A stretch of 64,000 nt of DNA from Methylophaga sp. (GCA_020831825.1 JAFIFW010000005.1:1-64000), one strand, 5' to 3'; positions 1 through 9,384 are shown, counted from the first letter of the stretch. Numbers and translations are program-made. The notes: a model not told the origin generated them from the sequence alone.

Positions 1-75
1 TGCGAATAACTCACGTCTGATTTATCGAAACAAATCCCACGCAAGTACCCACACAAATTACTTGATTTTGATTTT

Positions 76-84
76 TTAAAGAGC
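76..84 (-). promoter_or_regulatory. boxA-like antitermination element in rRNA leader
   Basis: Read on the minus strand the segment is GCTCTTTAA, matching the core of the rrn boxA element (TGCTCTTTAACA in E. coli). About 20 bases further downstream comes a GTGTGGGTACT block, like the GTGTGGGCACT of the E. coli 16S leader. Together they indicate that positions 1 to about 110 are the transcribed leader of an rRNA operon whose 16S gene lies beyond the left edge. The 16S itself is not visible, so this rests on leader similarity and promoter strength. Confidence 0.65.
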
Positions 85-113
85 TGCTGACTCGTGCCAG
101 CAAAGAAGCGAGA

Positions 114-141
114 ATTATACAGACACTCGCTTGGGTGTCAA
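114..141 (-). promoter_or_regulatory. rRNA operon promoter (perfect sigma-70 consensus)
   Basis: On the minus strand a perfect -35 TTGACA (136-141) is followed after 16 bases by a perfect -10 TATAAT (114-119). The bases just upstream (142-180) are very A/T rich, as expected of an UP element. A boxA-bearing leader lies downstream. Such strength is typical of rrn P1 promoters. The transcript runs leftward out of the window. Confidence 0.8.
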
Positions 142-195
142 TCAAAATATTACAGCTTTATGACAATGAATAAATCTGAAAAATCTTGAAGAAAT

Positions 196-271
196 TGGTG
201 GGCCGTCTGCGACTCGAACGCAGGACCATCGGATTAAAAGTCCGGTGCTCTACCAACTGAGCTAACGGCCC
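196..271 (-). tRNA. tRNA-Lys (anticodon UUU)
   Basis: The 76-base minus-strand sequence folds as a complete cloverleaf. The acceptor arm starts GGGCCGT and pairs with ACGGCCC before an encoded CCA end (196-198). The D arm holds AGCTCAGTTGGTAGAGC, the anticodon loop is CTTTTAA (anticodon UUU), and the T loop is TTCGAGT. It lies downstream of queC on the same strand and upstream of the rRNA promoter. A tRNA-Lys next to the tol-pal-que genes is common in gammaproteobacteria. It has its own promoter at 286-313. Confidence 0.96.
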
Positions 272-285
272 AAACCAAGCCCGAC

Positions 286-313
286 ATCATACTATATTTG
301 TTGAAGATGGCAA
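286..313 (-). promoter_or_regulatory. Promoter of tRNA-Lys
   Basis: On the minus strand TTGCCA (308-313) and TATGAT (286-291) are separated by 16 bases. Each matches the sigma-70 consensus at five of six positions. The -10 lies about 15 bases upstream of the tRNA 5' end (271), which fits a short 5' leader. Confidence 0.65.
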
Positions 314-428
314 GCCCAAAAACAATATTTTTTGTGAATTACTGCGAATAGCCGTTTAGCATTGCGGGCTGAAGCCGCCCACTAGAGCACAACTCGTGAA
401 ACTTGGTGCAGCTCGCTGGAGACGGATT

Positions 429-1106
429 CTATACCTGATAGCGTGTAGGGTCGCTCACACCAGCTTGTTCAAATCCCTCTTTCCGGAATCGACATGAATC
501 ACATTGTCCACAGGCACGCCCATTGGCGTCCGCTTGGTAACAGGATATTGTCTGGCTGTAATCAATGCCCAACTGGATACCCGTCTGAATAATTTCAGCC
601 TTGGTCATGTGCATCAATGGCGCATATATATGTAGTCTGTCACCTTCAACCCCGCGTTTTGTTGCAAGGTTTGCCATGGTCTCAAAAGCTTTTATGTATT
701 CAGGCCGACAATCCGGATAACCAGAGTAATCTACGGCATTAACCCCCAAAAAAATGGCATCGGCTTGTAAAACCTCAGCCCATCCGAGCGCGATTGATAG
801 AAATACTGTGTTTCGAGCTGGAACATAGGTCACAGGAATACCATCTTGATGCTGTTCTGGCACATCAATATCAGTATCGGTAAGTGCGGATCCGCCGATG
901 GTTTGGAGATCAATCTTGATGATTTTATGGCTGCTTGCTGAAAGTGCTTTAGACAATTTTGCTGCAGCTTGAAGTTCAGCACGATGGCGCTGTCCATAAT
1001 CAAAGCTGATGGTGTGACAATCATAGCCTTGAGATTTTGCAATCGCTAATGCCGTCACCGAGTCAAGACCACCGGAGAGCATCACAACGGCACGCTTGTC
1101 AGTCAT
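429..1106 (-). CDS. queC: 7-cyano-7-deazaguanine (preQ0) synthase QueC
   Basis: QueC converts 7-carboxy-7-deazaguanine to preQ0 using ATP and ammonia, a step of queuosine tRNA modification in the cytoplasm. The 225-residue protein has the PP-loop SGGLDS at residues 11-16 and a C-terminal zinc-binding cysteine cluster ([17 protein letters not shown]). Length and motifs are normal for the family. It starts 6 bases after queE, its pathway partner, and ends the long minus-strand tol-pal run. No preQ1 riboswitch is evident upstream, which fits expression as an internal operon gene. Confidence 0.97.
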   Translation of the reverse strand: MTDKRAVVMLSGGLDSVTALAIAKSQGYDCHTISFDYGQRHRAELQAAAKLSKALSASSHKIIKIDLQTIGGSALTDTDIDVPEQHQDGIPVTYVPARNTVFLSIALGWAEVLQADAIFLGVNAVDYSGYPDCRPEYIKAFETMANLATKRGVEGDRLHIYAPLMHMTKAEIIQTGIQLGIDYSQTISCYQADANGRACGQCDSCRFRKEGFEQAGVSDPTRYQV

Positions 1107-1112
1107 GGTCTT

Positions 1113-1754
1113 TTAGTGTCCCTGCGCATCATTCCATAGATATTTGTGTAACTGGATTTGCATTCTGACCGGCAGGTTGTCAGCAATAATCCATTCCGCC
1201 AAGTCAGTAGCTGCCAAATTTCCATGCTCTGGTGAAAACAACAGCTCACATCGCTGGGCAAGATCATATTCATTGATTTTGGCCACAGCCCATTCGTAAT
1301 CCGATCGGTCACAAATGACAAATTTTAATTGATCATGAGCATTTAGAAGTTCAATGTTGCTATAGCGGTTTTTTGACATTTCTCCAGAGCCAGGGGTCTT
1401 GAGGTCCATGACCCTTGAAACCCGGCTATCCACTTTACTGATATCCATGGCACCACTGGTTTCCAATGAAACCTCTAGCCCCTGATCACAAAGCTCAGTA
1501 AGCAACTCCAGACAGGTCGACTGTGCCAGAGGTTCTCCCCCTGTCACGGTAACATATCGCGGTTGGTATGAAGTTACTTCGGCAACAATGTCTGAAATGT
1601 CCATTTTCTGGCCACCATGAAACGCATATTCCGTATCACAATAACCGCAGCGCAACGGGCAGCCTGTCAGCCTGACAAAGACAGTGGGCAACCCTACTGT
1701 GCGCGACTCACCTTGCAGTGAGTAAAAGATTTCCGTGATGCGACACTGCGCCAT
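1113..1754 (-). CDS. queE: 7-carboxy-7-deazaguanine synthase QueE (radical SAM)
   Basis: This radical SAM enzyme makes 7-carboxy-7-deazaguanine from carboxytetrahydropterin, directly before the QueC step in queuosine synthesis. The cluster-binding motif is visible as C32-x3-C36-x2-C39 (GCPLRCGYCD), preceded by YSLQGES, which is typical of QueE. At 213 residues the length is normal. It lies between cpoB and queC on the same strand, the usual gammaproteobacterial order. Confidence 0.96.
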   Translation of the reverse strand: MAQCRITEIFYSLQGESRTVGLPTVFVRLTGCPLRCGYCDTEYAFHGGQKMDISDIVAEVTSYQPRYVTVTGGEPLAQSTCLELLTELCDQGLEVSLETSGAMDISKVDSRVSRVMDLKTPGSGEMSKNRYSNIELLNAHDQLKFVICDRSDYEWAVAKINEYDLAQRCELLFSPEHGNLAATDLAEWIIADNLPVRMQIQLHKYLWNDAQGH

Positions 1755-1778
1755 TTAGCTACCTGAAATCGCTATATA

Positions 1779-2615
1779 TCAGCGACTTTCCTGCTGGATA
1801 CGGTCAAGACGAACTCTGGCCAGCCGAGCTACTGAGGTATCTGGGTAGGTAGCGATCACTTGGTTCAGCGTAGTTCTTGCCTTGTCGATCTGACCCAGCT
1901 CATATTCGCTAAAACCACGTTTGAGCAATGCGTCACCCACTTTGTCGCTGGAACTGTATTGGTCAATCACTATCTGGAATGAAGTGATAGCTTGCTCGAA
2001 ATTTCGAGTGACGTAATAGGCTTCACCACGCCAGTAATAGACGTTTGGTAAATATTCACTGTTGGGGTACTGCTCAGGAAACGCATTCAGAATCTGAATC
2101 GCCTCATCATACTGACCACTTCTCAAGGTTTGTAATGCTGACTGATAGGAAGCCTCGCCATCCTCTTCTGAAACCGGGGCAATTGGTGCTTGGCTTTCAG
2201 CAGATTCGTCTTCAAAACTGGGAGGAGGATCCGTTAAAAAATCAGCATCCGAATCAGCGTCAGGCGACAAGGTTGGAATTGTCGGGACGGGTGTCGAAGG
2301 ACTCTCACTTTCAGCGGGAACTGCTGGACGGGCTTCGAGCCTTTGCTCAAGATCCATGTACATTTCACGCTGACTGTTCTGCAATTGTTGCAGTTGGTGA
2401 TTTAAAGCCTCGTTATCACCATTGAGGCGTTGGATTTCGTTTTGCAACTGATCAACGCGAGAAAGCAGGGCTGTTAAGCCCTGCCCCTGGACGATACGCT
2501 CCAGACGTTCTATTCGTTGCTCCAGACTTTGTTGGCTTTCGGCCATGGTTGCGGTCGGTAACAGACACGCCGCAACCGCGACAGCAAGCCATTTTCTTCT
2601 GTAGCAAAACTTCAT
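1779..2615 (-). CDS. cpoB: Cell division coordinator CpoB (YbgF), Tol-Pal system
   Basis: This periplasmic protein couples the Tol-Pal system to peptidoglycan synthesis at the septum. A signal peptide (residues 1-25, ending ATMA) precedes a coiled coil (about 27-90) that in known CpoB mediates trimerisation. A Pro/Ser/Asp-rich linker follows, then three TPR-like repeats (about 155-275; SYQSALQTLRSGQYDEAI and similar). It lies one base after pal, so the two are surely co-transcribed. The acidic linker with many Asp and Glu is variable in the family. Confidence 0.94.
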   Translation of the reverse strand: MKFCYRRKWLAVAVAACLLPTATMAESQQSLEQRIERLERIVQGQGLTALLSRVDQLQNEIQRLNGDNEALNHQLQQLQNSQREMYMDLEQRLEARPAVPAESESPSTPVPTIPTLSPDADSDADFLTDPPPSFEDESAESQAPIAPVSEEDGEASYQSALQTLRSGQYDEAIQILNAFPEQYPNSEYLPNVYYWRGEAYYVTRNFEQAITSFQIVIDQYSSSDKVGDALLKRGFSEYELGQIDKARTTLNQVIATYPDTSVARLARVRLDRIQQESR

Positions 2616-2616
2616 G

Positions 2617-3192
2617 TTAACGTCCTGTATAGATAATTTCTACGCGGCGATTTTGCTGCCAGACACCCTCACCAGAACCTTCAACAGCGGGACGTTCTTC
2701 ACCAAAACTAACCACACGGAACTGGTTCATGCCCGCGCCTTGTAACATAAGCGCCTGCCGGATTGAGATGGCACGTCTCTCACCCAAGGCAAGGTTATAC
2801 TCGCGAGAACCACGTTCGTCGGTATGACCTTCGAGGCGAACAGTTACATTTGGATTGGCCCCCAGATATGCCGCATGCGCTTCCAGAATGTGTTGATCTT
2901 CTGCCCGAACAGCAGAGCTGTCGAATTCAAAATAAACCACGCGCTGAGACAACGGACTGGAAGGATCATCAAAACCACGACCACGAAAACTTCCATCACC
3001 TGCGATAACACTCGCTTCAGTGCCAAAATCACTACCATCCACACCATCTCCGGAAACACCAGATGTTATGCTTCTGTCTTCAACAACAACACGATCCGCG
3101 CCCTCGACTTCACCATCTTTTTTAGCAGTCGAACTACAACCAGCCATCCAAACAGCGGCTAGCATCATTGCACTTAATTTAAGTAATTTCAT
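2617..3192 (-). CDS. pal: Peptidoglycan-associated lipoprotein Pal
   Basis: Outer-membrane lipoprotein that anchors the Tol-Pal complex to peptidoglycan. I place the start at the ATG at 3192. It has an AGGAGAG ribosome site and gives a proper lipoprotein signal peptide (MKLLKLSAMMLAAVWMAGC) with the lipobox MAGC; a longer frame to 3243 lacks a suitable signal. The C-terminal OmpA-like domain is clear: YFEFDSSAVRAED, LEGHTDERGSREYNLALGE and NRRVEIIY. The mature length (about 170) is typical. It sits between tolB and cpoB. Confidence 0.96.
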   Translation of the reverse strand: MKLLKLSAMMLAAVWMAGCSSTAKKDGEVEGADRVVVEDRSITSGVSGDGVDGSDFGTEASVIAGDGSFRGRGFDDPSSPLSQRVVYFEFDSSAVRAEDQHILEAHAAYLGANPNVTVRLEGHTDERGSREYNLALGERRAISIRQALMLQGAGMNQFRVVSFGEERPAVEGSGEGVWQQNRRVEIIYTGR

Positions 3193-3221
3193 CGACACAA
3201 CTCTCCTGAAGTTGAACTTGA

Positions 3222-4520
3222 TTATTTTCTCAGTGGAGACCACGCTGGTTCTCGAACCTGAATTCCTGACTCAGCCAATCGTTGATGAATCCTGCCATCG
3301 ACAGATACAGCAGCAAGCACACCTCTGCCGTTTTGCTCGGTAGCATACAGTATCATACGACCGTTGGGCGCAAAACTCGGCGACTCATCGCGGCCTTGTT
3401 CGGTAAGGACCTGTACTGCGCCACTTCGCAGATCCTGAACAGCAATATAATAACGACCACCCACTGCATGCACCATGGCCATTTTTCGGCCATCAGGTGA
3501 AATATCTGGTGAAGCGTTGTAGTTCCCTTCAAAAGTCAGACGAGTTGCTCGGCCACCATCAACAGGGATTTTGTATATCTGCGGTCTGCCACCACGGTCA
3601 GAGGTAAATACCAGCTCACGACCGTTGGGCATCCAGACTGGCTCGGTATCAATTGACTGGGAATTATGGGTTACCCGCGTTAACTCACCATTTGACAGTT
3701 CCAGGATGTAAAGCTCCGGCGAACCTGTTCGGGACAGTGTCAACGCCAAGCGCTTACCATCTGGTGACCACGAAGGCGCGCTGTTTACACCATCAAAAGC
3801 AGCAATCGATCGTCTGTCACCGCTTCGAAGTTGTTGAACAAACACTTCTGAATTGCCGTTTTCAAAAGATACATAAGCGAGTTGTTCTCCGTCTGGAGAC
3901 CATCTTGGTGACATGATAGGTTGCGCAGATTGCAGAATTGTACGCGGGTTTGCGCCATCTGCATCAGAAATTTGCAATGCGAAGCGTCTGGCGCCATCAG
4001 CTGTTCTCTGAACAGTCACAAATGCCAATCGCGTTGAAAAAACGCCGACGTCACCAGTCAATGCTTCGTATATCAGGTCTGAAATTTGATGGCCCAGGTT
4101 ACGCAATCCAGATACCGGAACCTGGTAGCGTTTTCCAGCCATCTGAGTGCCACGATAGACATCAAACAACTGAAACTGAACCTGATAGTTTTCACCATCC
4201 TGACTTGTGACTTTACCAATCACCAAGCCTTCAGAACGCAGCAAGCGCCAGTCCGCAAAGTTGACCTGTGATTGCTCATGGGGCCGAGATATCAAGTCGC
4301 TTTTTGCCAATGGTGCAAATCGACCACTGCTCTGCAGATTGTTTCGGATGATTTCGGAAATATCCTCTGGTGGAATCACACCTTCCTCGCCAAAAGGTAC
4401 GATGGCAATAGGCAGTGCAGCCTCAGAGCCACCAGTGATCTCAATTGTCAGTAAGGCGTGAGCATGCCAGGGCAACAACATCAGCATGAAGCCGAAAAAT
4501 TTCAACCATCTTCTGGCCAT
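3222..4520 (-). CDS. tolB: Tol-Pal system beta-propeller protein TolB
   Basis: Periplasmic protein that binds Pal and the TolA complex. The signal peptide ends near WHAHA (about residue 22). The N-terminal domain is followed by a six-blade propeller whose repeats show SPRWSPDGEQLAYVSF, APSWSPDGKRLALTLS, SPDISPDGRKMAMVH and SPSFAPNGRMILYAT. The ATG at 4520 is preferred over a GTG one codon earlier because GAGG sits 8 bases upstream. At 432 residues it is full length. It lies between tolA and pal. Confidence 0.97.
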   Translation of the reverse strand: MARRWLKFFGFMLMLLPWHAHALLTIEITGGSEAALPIAIVPFGEEGVIPPEDISEIIRNNLQSSGRFAPLAKSDLISRPHEQSQVNFADWRLLRSEGLVIGKVTSQDGENYQVQFQLFDVYRGTQMAGKRYQVPVSGLRNLGHQISDLIYEALTGDVGVFSTRLAFVTVQRTADGARRFALQISDADGANPRTILQSAQPIMSPRWSPDGEQLAYVSFENGNSEVFVQQLRSGDRRSIAAFDGVNSAPSWSPDGKRLALTLSRTGSPELYILELSNGELTRVTHNSQSIDTEPVWMPNGRELVFTSDRGGRPQIYKIPVDGGRATRLTFEGNYNASPDISPDGRKMAMVHAVGGRYYIAVQDLRSGAVQVLTEQGRDESPSFAPNGRMILYATEQNGRGVLAAVSVDGRIHQRLAESGIQVREPAWSPLRK

Positions 4521-4531
4521 CACTAAATCCT

Positions 4532-5704
4532 CTATTCTGGTTTAAATATAAACTGAAAATCGCGAAACGCAGCGGCTGCCTGAGGGTCGCTGGGCTGAGG
4601 TAATGGCGATGCCGCAAAGACGGCATTTTCTGCACTACGATCAAACAACGCATTGCCACTGCTTCTGACCACAGACACTTGCCCAACTTCACCACCTGGC
4701 AATACACGTACTCTCAAGGTCACTTGCAAGCCCTGCTCGGCGATCGAAGGACGAATCCAGAAACGCTTTACTCGCTGTTGAACCATAATTGAGTATTGAT
4801 CTACAACACCAGCAACACGTCGAGCAGTTCGCTGCTCTTCCTCTGCTTGCAATTGCCGTTGCAAGTCTGCCTCAGCTTCCGCTATGCGACGTCGCTCTTC
4901 TTCCTCTGCTGCCTTGCGTCTGGCTTCCTCGGCACGGCGTTGTTCTTCCTCAATGCGTTTGCGCTCTTCTTCGGCACGCCGTTTTTCTTCTTCAATACGC
5001 TTACGCTCAGCTTCTGCTTCGCGTCTCTCCTGCTCGAGTCTCTGACGTTCTTCCTCAGCCCTGCGTTGCTCTTCTTCTAGCCGTCGACGTTCTTGTTCAG
5101 CTTTTTGTCTGGCTTCTTGCTCAGCTTTTTGAGCTGCTAGACGTTCTTGCTCTGCCTTTTCTCTGGCTTCTTCAGCCGCCTTTCGCTCCGTCTCAGCCTG
5201 TAAGCGTGCCTGCTCTGCCTGCTGACGCTCAAGTTCTGCTTGTCTTTTCGCTTCCTCTTGGGCAAGACGTTCCTGCTCAGCCATGCGACTGGCTTCCTCT
5301 TGTTCAAGTCGCTGTTGTTCGAGTTCAGCAATCCGCTGCTGTTCCTGTTCAGCTTCCCTTTGGCGTTGATCAGCTTCAAGCTGTGCACGCTCCTGCATAT
5401 CTAGATATTCTTGTTCCTTGCGAGCTAACTCATCCTGTGTGATCTGCAGTTGTTCTTCAATCAGCCGCTGACGTTCCTGTTCAGCGTCAAGACGCGCCTG
5501 CTCCTGTTCTTGCAGTCGCTGCATTTCAGCTTCGATCTGCATTTCATCCACCATGGTCGCTTGGACAATTTCAACATCCTGTTGTCCCACAACCAAAGGT
5601 TTTGTTGGCATCTCCAATCCGACCAGCAAGACAACAACCAGCAACAGATGCAGCAGAAGTGAATAACCACCTGCCAACAAATTTTGCAGTAATGGATGCT
5701 TCAT
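4532..5704 (-). CDS. tolA: Tol system envelope-spanning protein TolA
   Basis: TolA spans from the inner membrane to the outer membrane and transmits proton-motive force from TolQR to Pal. One N-terminal membrane helix (about residues 12-32) is followed by a very long charged Glu/Arg/Gln/Ala coiled coil (about 60-290, many EERKRIEEE-type repeats). A C-terminal TonB-like domain ends it (VKRFWIRPS, LRVRVLPGGEVGQVSVVRSSGNALFD). The order tolQ-tolR-tolA-tolB is intact. The repetitive coil produces spurious long antisense frames. Confidence 0.95.
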   Translation of the reverse strand: MKHPLLQNLLAGGYSLLLHLLLVVVLLVGLEMPTKPLVVGQQDVEIVQATMVDEMQIEAEMQRLQEQEQARLDAEQERQRLIEEQLQITQDELARKEQEYLDMQERAQLEADQRQREAEQEQQRIAELEQQRLEQEEASRMAEQERLAQEEAKRQAELERQQAEQARLQAETERKAAEEAREKAEQERLAAQKAEQEARQKAEQERRRLEEEQRRAEEERQRLEQERREAEAERKRIEEEKRRAEEERKRIEEEQRRAEEARRKAAEEEERRRIAEAEADLQRQLQAEEEQRTARRVAGVVDQYSIMVQQRVKRFWIRPSIAEQGLQVTLRVRVLPGGEVGQVSVVRSSGNALFDRSAENAVFAASPLPQPSDPQAAAAFRDFQFIFKPE

Positions 5705-5708
5705 GGTG

Positions 5709-6158
5709 CTAATCAGCCGTGCCTGTTTCAGCTTGCTGAGTTATCAGCCCCACTGAAGGTGCACCCGCGCTTTGCAATAAAGCCATCAACCCTACCACCT
5801 GTCCATAACTTGCGGCGCGGTCGCCCTTCACCATCACGGGTGTTTGTGGATTTCGACGTAAAATTGCAGCAACCCGGGCTTGCAGCTCACTGGCCGCCAA
5901 AGGCTCATCTGGGTTTTCGCCAATAGAGGTGTAGAAGCGCCCCTCACGGTCTATTGATACTACTAGTGGCTCGCGATTTTCACTATCAGTAATCGGCTCA
6001 GCCGTAGCCTGAGGCAGGTCAACCAGAACACCTTGAGTCAGCATTGGAGCCGTCACCATGAAGATAATTAACAACACAAGCATGACATCGATGTATGGCA
6101 CCACATTCATCTCTGCCATCGGCTTGCGTCTTTGTCTGCTGGATTTTGACAGCGCCAT
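5709..6158 (-). CDS. tolR: Tol system proton-channel subunit TolR
   Basis: Inner-membrane ExbD/TolR-family subunit that works with TolQ to harvest proton-motive force. The basic N-terminus (SKSSRQRRKPMAEMNVVPYID) leads into one membrane helix (about residues 22-43) bearing the essential Asp in IDVMLVLLIIFMVT. A periplasmic domain follows, ending in a conserved DRAASYGQVVGLM segment. It is full length at 149 residues, 4 bases before tolA and 14 bases after tolQ. Confidence 0.96.
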   Translation of the reverse strand: MALSKSSRQRRKPMAEMNVVPYIDVMLVLLIIFMVTAPMLTQGVLVDLPQATAEPITDSENREPLVVSIDREGRFYTSIGENPDEPLAASELQARVAAILRRNPQTPVMVKGDRAASYGQVVGLMALLQSAGAPSVGLITQQAETGTAD

Positions 6159-6172
6159 TTGGAAACCTCGAC

Positions 6173-6841
6173 CTAGCCTTGTTGACGTTGCAGTATCGAC
6201 GAAAACTCTTCAAGGAAAGTATCGTAACGATTAACCAATCGCTCGACTTCATGCGAGTAACGATTGTATGCGATAACCGCTGGAATCGCCGCAAACAGAC
6301 CCATCGCCGTTGCAATAAGCGCCTCTGCAATCCCAGGAGCGACCATAGCCAATGTCGCTTGCTGCACATTACCAAGAGCGCGAAATGAATTCATAATGCC
6401 CCAAACCGTTCCAAACAACCCGATGTAAGGGCTGGTTGAACCGGCGGTTGCCAGAAATGGCAAGGAAACCTCAAGCTGATCATTTTCTCGAGCCAGTGCG
6501 ATCCTCATCACACGTTGTGAACCATCCAGCACATAATTTGAGTCGGAAGAAGTTTTTTTCAGTCGGACGAACTCCTTGAAGCCCACCTCGAAGATACCTT
6601 CCATACCACGACTGGCATGTGGTTTTGCACTGATCTCATCGTAGAGCTTGTTTAGTTCATTGCCCGACCAAAACCTGTCCTCAAACTCATCTGCATCACG
6701 CTTGGCCTGCGCTAACTCTGCACGCTTTTTGAAGATAATCGTCCACGAATAAATTGAAATCAGGACCAGAGACAGCATGACCAGCTGAACCAGTAAACTG
6801 GCTTCGGCAATCAGGCTAATTACAGATAAATCACCACCCAC
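6173..6841 (-). CDS. tolQ: Tol system proton-channel subunit TolQ
   Basis: Inner-membrane MotA/TolQ/ExbB-family protein with three membrane helices (about residues 13-35, 125-150 and 163-185). The conserved LPFLATAGSTSPYIGLFGTVWGIM block is followed by GIAEALIATAMGLFAAIPAVIAYN. The start is GTG at 6841, with GGAG 7 bases upstream, and overlaps the last 11 bases of ybgC, which indicates translational coupling. Length is normal. Confidence 0.96.
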   Translation of the reverse strand: MGGDLSVISLIAEASLLVQLVMLSLVLISIYSWTIIFKKRAELAQAKRDADEFEDRFWSGNELNKLYDEISAKPHASRGMEGIFEVGFKEFVRLKKTSSDSNYVLDGSQRVMRIALARENDQLEVSLPFLATAGSTSPYIGLFGTVWGIMNSFRALGNVQQATLAMVAPGIAEALIATAMGLFAAIPAVIAYNRYSHEVERLVNRYDTFLEEFSSILQRQQG

Positions 6842-7235
6842 GTTGCATCTCCGTCAATATAAAGGAAGGTATCGGTTTTGGCCGAAACCTTTGCGCATCC
6901 AGACACGCAATTCTGACTGTTGCCTCACACAACAGTTCATCATTGCGAAAAATCAACTGCTCAAACTGCATGCTGGCACCACCAGCGGCCAATAATTCAG
7001 ACTTCACTATCAAGGCATCGTTAAATCGGGCCGGACGCCGAAAATTCAACTGCATTGAATGCACAGCAAACAGGCAAGCGTGTTCAATCAACAGGGCATC
7101 CTGTTCAAAACCGAGTGCCCGCAGCCATTCCGTTCGTGCTCGCTCCATAAACCGGAGATAATTCGAATGATAGACCACACCACCACTGTCGGTATCTTCG
7201 TAGTAGACACGCACTGGCCATTCAAACAAATTCAT
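6831..7235 (-). CDS. ybgC: Acyl-CoA thioesterase YbgC (Tol-Pal associated)
   Basis: Hot-dog-fold thioesterase that is the first gene of the tol-pal group in most gammaproteobacteria. It cleaves short or long acyl-CoA in vitro; its role in the envelope is still debated. The catalytic signature YYEDTDSGGVVYHSNYL is at about residues 11-27, followed by FMERARTEWLRALG. At 134 residues it is full length. It starts 3 bases after ruvB and overlaps tolQ by 11 bases. Confidence 0.95.
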   Translation of the reverse strand: MNLFEWPVRVYYEDTDSGGVVYHSNYLRFMERARTEWLRALGFEQDALLIEHACLFAVHSMQLNFRRPARFNDALIVKSELLAAGGASMQFEQLIFRNDELLCEATVRIACLDAQRFRPKPIPSFILTEMQRGW

Positions 7236-7238
7236 CTG

Positions 7239-8252
7239 TTACTGGCCATCCAGCTCAAGTGTCGGTGTTAATCCCAAATGTAACCACGCACGTTTTGTCG
7301 CGACTCGACCTCGTGGAGTTCGCATAATAAACCCCTCCTGAATCAGGAAGGGTTCAATGACATCCTCTATCGTGCCACGCTCTTCACCGATAGCTGCCGC
7401 GAGGTTATCCAGCCCCACCGGACCACCGGAAAACTTTTCGATGATAGCCAGCAATAATTTGCGGTCTAGCATATCAAAGCCGTAGTTATCTACGTCAAGT
7501 AAATCAAGTGCCTGGCGAGCAACCTCAGCTGTGACGACACCATCAAATCTGACTTCGGCAAAATCGCGCACGCGACGTAACAATCTGTTGGCGATACGGG
7601 GCGTTCCACGAGAACGTCGGGCAACTTCATGACTGCCACCCACTTCCAGACTGACACCAAGAATACGAGCGCTTCGCTGAACGATGGTGCTTAGATCTTC
7701 GGTGTTGTAAAACTCAAGCCGCTGGACGATTCCAAACCGATCTCGCAACGGCGAAGTCAACGAACCTGCACGTGTGGTTGCCCCGACAAGTGTGAATGGT
7801 TCCAGATCGAGCTTGATGGACCGAGCAGCCGGCCCCTCACCAATCATGATGTCGAGCTGATAATCTTCCATCGCCGGATAAAGCACTTCTTCAACCACTG
7901 GGCTAAGACGGTGAATCTCGTCGACAAACAATACATCGTTGGGTTCAAGATTGGTCAGTAGAGCGGCCAGATCACCCGGACGCTCAAGCACCGGCCCCGA
8001 GGTTTGTTTGAGATTGACGCCCATTTCATTGGCGATGATGTGAGCTAGGGTCGTTTTACCTAATCCGGGTGGACCAAAAATCAATGTATGGTCAAGCGCT
8101 TCTGAACGATTTCGTGCCGCGGAGACAAACAATTCCATCTGCTCACGAACAACAGGTTGTCCGATGTAATCGCTGAGTTTGACCGGACGAATGGCTCGAT
8201 CCTGACGTTCTTCTTCAGGCATCGATTCAGCTGTTATAAACCGTTCATCCAT
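7239..8252 (-). CDS. ruvB: Holliday junction branch-migration ATPase RuvB
   Basis: AAA+ motor that drives branch migration with RuvA. It shows Walker [12 protein letters not shown] (about residues 65-75), Walker B LFVDEIHR, sensor [18 protein letters not shown] with the arginine finger region, and a C-terminal winged helix ([24 protein letters not shown]). At 337 residues it is complete. It follows ruvA by 2 bases in a ruvCAB operon. Confidence 0.98.
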   Translation of the reverse strand: MDERFITAESMPEEERQDRAIRPVKLSDYIGQPVVREQMELFVSAARNRSEALDHTLIFGPPGLGKTTLAHIIANEMGVNLKQTSGPVLERPGDLAALLTNLEPNDVLFVDEIHRLSPVVEEVLYPAMEDYQLDIMIGEGPAARSIKLDLEPFTLVGATTRAGSLTSPLRDRFGIVQRLEFYNTEDLSTIVQRSARILGVSLEVGGSHEVARRSRGTPRIANRLLRRVRDFAEVRFDGVVTAEVARQALDLLDVDNYGFDMLDRKLLLAIIEKFSGGPVGLDNLAAAIGEERGTIEDVIEPFLIQEGFIMRTPRGRVATKRAWLHLGLTPTLELDGQ

Positions 8253-8254
8253 GT

Positions 8255-8851
8255 TCAGTTTCTCTGCAGAGCCTGTCTTATTAACTGTTCGGTACTCAAA
8301 TCATCCGCAGCGACGGCGCGGATCATTTTGTCCGCCTCAGCCGGCTTGTAACCCAAGGCTACCAGTGCCTCAACGGCATCATTACGATTCCCCTTGTTAT
8401 CCGGCATATTGCTGGTCATGGCTGCGTCCAGCCCCATCGCAGTACCGACTTCCTTGAGCCTGTCGCGCATTTCAACGATCAGTCGTTCAGCAGTTTTCTT
8501 GCCGACACCCGGCAGGCGCGTAAGGCTGGCCGTGTCCCCATCAGCCACGCTTCTGGCAAAACTGTCAACATCACTGCCAGACAATATTGTTAATGCCAGT
8601 TTAGCGCCGACGCCGTTGACCTTGAGCAGACTTCGAAATAACAATCGCTCACGCTCACTGATAAAACCATAGAGTAACTGAGCATCTTCCCGAACGACCA
8701 TGTGAGTATAAAGCGTGACACTCTCATGCAGTGCAGGCAAATTCACAAATGTCGACATTGGCGCAGATAATTCGTAACCGACTCCCTGCACATCCAATAC
8801 CAGCTCAGGTGGTTGCTTCTCTATGATGATACCTCTGAGGCGACCAATCAT
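8255..8851 (-). CDS. ruvA: Holliday junction DNA-binding protein RuvA
   Basis: Tetrameric Holliday-junction-binding partner of RuvB. The N-terminal OB fold begins [20 protein letters not shown]. Two helix-hairpin-helix motifs follow ([18 protein letters not shown] and [19 protein letters not shown]). A C-terminal UBA-like domain ([20 protein letters not shown]) contacts RuvB. Its ATG overlaps the ruvC stop by 4 bases. Length is normal. Confidence 0.98.
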   Translation of the reverse strand: MIGRLRGIIIEKQPPELVLDVQGVGYELSAPMSTFVNLPALHESVTLYTHMVVREDAQLLYGFISERERLLFRSLLKVNGVGAKLALTILSGSDVDSFARSVADGDTASLTRLPGVGKKTAERLIVEMRDRLKEVGTAMGLDAAMTSNMPDNKGNRNDAVEALVALGYKPAEADKMIRAVAADDLSTEQLIRQALQRN

Positions 8852-9384
8852 CGACTGTAGCGCCCTCCACGGCGGCTAGTGCGCATGCCTTCCGGCAAGC
8901 GCTGAATATTCGTTCCCAGCGACTGATGGTTGGCATATGTCAGTGCACAGGCCAAGGCATCAGCGGCATCCTCGACCGGTGGTTCAGGAAGTTTTAACAT
9001 CACAGACATCATGAACTGAATTTGTGTCTTACTGGCATGGCCGTTGCCCACTACCGCTTTTTTTATCTGTGTTGCAGTGAACTCGTGAACCTGTAGTTGC
9101 TGATTGACTGCCGCACAAATAGCTGCACCCCTTGCCTGCCCCAATTTAAGCGCTGAGTCAGCATTTTTGTGCAAAAACACTTGTTCGACCACCATAATTT
9201 CGGGCTGGTAACGGCTAATGAGATCCGTCAATCCATCGAATATCTGTTTCAGTCGGTCGGCAAACTCGCCATCACCTACCATTAAACGGCCATTCACGAC
9301 ATGTGAGATACGTTTGCCATCAAGTTCAATAATGCCAAAACCGGTTTTTCGTGAACCTGGGTCGACACCTAAAATTCGTGGCAT
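8848..9384 (-). CDS. ruvC: Holliday junction resolvase RuvC
   Basis: Dimeric endonuclease that resolves Holliday junctions. The RNase H-like fold shows catalytic acids in ILGVDPGSRKTGFGII (Asp7), VVEQVFLHKNADSALKLGQ (Glu) and DAADALACALTYAN (C-terminal Asp pair). It is full length at 178 residues. It overlaps ruvA by 4 bases and lies 15 bases after yebC, the usual order. Confidence 0.98.
   Translation of the reverse strand: MPRILGVDPGSRKTGFGIIELDGKRISHVVNGRLMVGDGEFADRLKQIFDGLTDLISRYQPEIMVVEQVFLHKNADSALKLGQARGAAICAAVNQQLQVHEFTATQIKKAVVGNGHASKTQIQFMMSVMLKLPEPPVEDAADALACALTYANHQSLGTNIQRLPEGMRTSRRGGRYSR

Noticed and set aside
363..379. GC-rich inverted sequence after queC as a terminator
   Set aside because: The stem is only about four perfect pairs with a very small loop and no T tract.
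4789..5442. Open frame of 217 codons on the plus strand inside tolA
   Set aside because: It is antisense to the repetitive coiled coil of tolA. It has a Leu/Pro/Cys-rich composition with no recognisable domain or ribosome site.
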